Source: Promethearchaeota archaeon
GTDB lineage: Archaea; Asgardarchaeota; Lokiarchaeia; Sigynarchaeales; SOKP01
NCBI GenBank assembly: GCA_014730295.1
Contig: WJIN01000131.1
Location: forward strand, 1 to 7,229
Direction: 5' to 3'
DNA: 7,229 bases
The notes beneath the pieces were generated by a model. The model did not search any database. It was given only the letters and a program-made list of their open reading frames with translations, and was not told where the DNA came from. Below, in pieces: positions 5,242-7,229 of the stretch; positions within the stretch are counted from its first letter, which is position 1; each line of letters starts with the position of its first letter. The position numbers and the translations under genes are program-made.

Positions 5242-7229
5242 ATGAAGATATTATTGATCCATTCTGATGGGGTAGAAGTTCATAAAAATAAAGAAGCAAC
5301 CGCAAATCCTCAAGAGTTTGAAAAAGATGTTATAAAAATGGACGGATTGGTGCTTGTTGCCTATGTGTCTGTAGAAGATCAAGATACTTATGATATTGAT
5401 GTGATCTCTAAACAAGGAGCAGATGTTATAGAAAACGCCATCATGTCAATCACGGGCTTTCCTGAACGGATACGTCAAAAAAATGAAGATATTAGGGAAC
5501 ATAATCGAAGGATTGAACAAGGCAATCTTAAAGGTAAAACTCGAGAGTTGAACGAATTAATTCTAGATCATACTCAGTACAGAGTAGATAAAGTATTAGT
5601 CTATCCTTGGGCCCACTTAAGCAAGTTTTTGAGCAATAGCCCAAAAGCAATGAACGTATGTCCTCGAATTGCAGAGATTCTTGAAGATAGAGGAATTGAA
5701 GCTACATATTCTCCTTTTGGATGGTATAAATCATTTAAGATTAATTGTTTAGGTCATGAGTTAGCGGAAATGTATCGAGATGTCAAATTATATATCCAAC
5801 CCGAAGAACATCTTGAGACAGCTAAATTTAAGGTAATATCTTCAGATGGAAAACTCTATGATATTCAATTCGATAACCAAGGACAATATAAAGGAGTACC
5901 TCAAATTAAAGATAAAGATTTTGATTTATTCCTACGTTCTGAATTGGGATCTCGGGATGTTAACAAAGAAGGTGAAGAACCGCCTCATATAAAAACAATG
6001 AAGGAGTTTGAACTTGTTGATTTTGAACCAAATACAGATTCTGGGAATCTAAGATGGTACACTAAAGGGGTAATAATGAAGAATTTGATTAAACAATATT
6101 TAGAAGATTCTTTAATCGATTTTGGAGCTGTTTTAGTAGATACACCAATTATGTACACGGTAAAAAACGATAAACTCACTGCTCAGACTGCTCGCTTTCC
6201 CGCTCGAACTTATTGGGTCGAATCTGGCCGTAATAGATATCTATTACGTTTTGCAGGAGATTTTCTACAGTTTGATATGTTTAGTGAGATGAATTTACGT
6301 CCTGAATACTTTCCGCTACGAGTATATGAATGGGAACAATATGATTTTCGACGAGAACAAGAAGGAGAATTAACAGGGTTACGAAGATTAAGAGGATTCG
6401 TGATGCCAGATTTCCATACATTATGTAAAGATTTACCCTCATCTGTAGAAGAATTTAAAAAGCAATATGATTTAGACAAGTCTCTTATGGAGGATTTAGG
6501 TCTAAACTCCTATATTATATTTCGAACCACCGAAGAATTTTTCAAAGATAATAAAGAATGGATTGTAGAATTGGTGAAAAAAGAAAAACAACCCGCCCTC
6601 TTAGAATTATGGGAAGATAGATATTATTATTTTATTCTCAAGTTCGAAAGAGCTGTGCTCTCCGCACATGATAAAAGTGCAACATTAGCAACTATTCAGA
6701 TAGATGTGGAAAGCTCATTGGAATTTATTGAACAAGACGGAAAAAAACGGCAGAAATATAATATTTCATTTAAGGATTCAAATGGAGAAGTAAGGCATCC
6801 AATTATTCTTCATAATGCCCCCGCGGGAGGTTTAGAACGTATTATTTGGGGATTACTCGAGTCTGCAGAACGAAATATTGACGATATAGTCCCGGGGTTT
6901 AAAACGTGGTTGTCTCCAATTCAAGTAAGAATATTGACTATTAGTGAAGATCAAAATAGGTATGCTGAACAGATTTTAGAAAAACTAAACAATGCTGGTT
7001 ATCGAACCGATTTTGATGACAGAGATGAAACTTTAGGTAAAAAAATACGAAGGGCTGAAATCGATTGGATACCATATACGATTATAATCGGAGATAAAGA
7101 ACAGGAAAATCAAACTATCTCAATCAGAAAGAGATTAGTAAATCAAGAATTTAAATCTAAGAAAAGAACATCACAACAAATTAACAATATAAAAATAGAT
7201 GAATTGCTCAAGATGTTGGAGGAAGAAAC
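5242..7229 (+). CDS. thrS: Threonyl-tRNA synthetase, archaeal type with N-terminal editing domain (3' end outside window)
   Basis: Charges tRNA-Thr with threonine and removes mischarged serine. 662 codons are open to the right edge. The last residues (DELLKMLEEE) correspond to near the end of the family, so little is missing. Residues 1-~180 are the archaeal editing domain related to D-aminoacyl-tRNA deacylase: start MKILLIHSD, YPWAHLS (121-127, H125), PFGWYKSFK (158-166, with the Y162-K163 pair) and GHELAE (171-176). The class II core has ARFPARTYWVESG, motif 2 region YDFRREQEGELTGLRRLRGF (367-386), MPDFHTL (388-394), ILHNAPAGGLERI (522-534, motif 3) and the anticodon-binding domain from LSPIQVRIL (about 558-566). 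Zinc ligands H392 and H524 are present, but the usual Cys is D340. About 40 extra charged residues (72-113) lie in the editing domain. The start ATG 5242 matches relatives; AGGT at 5230-5233 is a weak ribosome site. Confidence 0.95.
   Translation, partial: MKILLIHSDGVEVHKNKEATANPQEFEKDVIKMDGLVLVAYVSVEDQDTYDIDVISKQGADVIENAIMSITGFPERIRQKNEDIREHNRRIEQGNLKGKTRELNELILDHTQYRVDKVLVYPWAHLSKFLSNSPKAMNVCPRIAEILEDRGIEATYSPFGWYKSFKINCLGHELAEMYRDVKLYIQPEEHLETAKFKVISSDGKLYDIQFDNQGQYKGVPQIKDKDFDLFLRSELGSRDVNKEGEEPPHIKTMKEFELVDFEPNTDSGNLRWYTKGVIMKNLIKQYLEDSLIDFGAVLVDTPIMYTVKNDKLTAQTARFPARTYWVESGRNRYLLRFAGDFLQFDMFSEMNLRPEYFPLRVYEWEQYDFRREQEGELTGLRRLRGFVMPDFHTLCKDLPSSVEEFKKQYDLDKSLMEDLGLNSYIIFRTTEEFFKDNKEWIVELVKKEKQPALLELWEDRYYYFILKFERAVLSAHDKSATLATIQIDVESSLEFIEQDGKKRQKYNISFKDSNGEVRHPIILHNAPAGGLERIIWGLLESAERNIDDIVPGFKTWLSPIQVRILTISEDQNRYAEQILEKLNNAGYRTDFDDRDETLGKKIRRAEIDWIPYTIIIGDKEQENQTISIRKRLVNQEFKSKKRTSQQINNIKIDELLKMLEEE

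Noticed and set aside
5985..6479. Minus-strand ORFs inside thrS (5985-6179 and 6210-6479)
   Set aside because: Both lie within the conserved class II core of thrS and show no recognisable features.
1..7229. tRNA genes (especially tRNA-Cys or tRNA-Thr), CRISPR arrays, insertion sequences
   Set aside because: I saw no T-arm-like GGTTCGAATCC pattern, no spaced long repeats, no transposase and no terminal inverted repeats. Gaps between genes are at most 169 nt.

Overview
This AT-rich window (about one third G+C by eye) carries eight protein genes that point to an archaeon. The markers are an archaetidylinositol-phosphate-synthase-like enzyme, CTP-dependent riboflavin kinase (RibK type), archaeal FAD synthase (RibL type), O-phosphoseryl-tRNA synthetase (SepRS), an archaeal-type threonyl-tRNA synthetase with its own editing domain, and a translin/TRAX-family protein. 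SepRS is best known from methanogens and Archaeoglobus and, as I recall, also occurs in Lokiarchaeia-like Asgard archaea. Together with the base composition and the small wHTH-type ORF, this makes a Lokiarchaeia-like Asgard archaeon my leading guess. No rRNA or other phylogenetic marker in the window proves it.

Layout: 2-484 (+) is the 3' part of a gene entering from the left edge, ending in a winged-helix-like domain. It converges on 516-791 (-), a small orphan ORF. A 169-nt divergent intergenic region leads to 961-1587 (+), a CDP-alcohol phosphatidyltransferase for polar ether lipids. That gene converges, 17 nt apart, on a tight minus-strand cluster read right to left: sepS (4351-2786), then ribL (2772-2323), then ribK with an N-terminal HTH (2336-1605). 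Upstream of sepS, 142 nt of AT-rich repeats and a hairpin separate it from the translin/TRAX-like gene 5120-4494 (-), which starts with TTG behind a good Shine-Dalgarno and a TATA-like box. A 121-nt divergent region precedes thrS (5242 to beyond the right edge, +).

How the genes work together: SepRS charges tRNA-Cys with O-phosphoserine, the first step of tRNA-dependent cysteine synthesis; its partner SepCysS is not in the window. RibK and RibL convert riboflavin to FMN and then FAD. Their overlap or near-overlap with sepS suggests one transcript, and the HTH on RibK suggests it may also regulate (RbkR-like). ThrRS and SepRS make the right half rich in tRNA charging, with a probable RNA-cleaving translin homologue between them.

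I found no mobile element, CRISPR array, tRNA or clearly new multi-gene system. The best leads are residue-level oddities in conserved enzymes: a lost zinc-ligand cysteine and an editing-domain insertion in ThrRS, altered phosphoserine-pocket residues in SepRS, a cysteine-free RibL, and an archaeal translin that keeps the full TRAX catalytic quartet.
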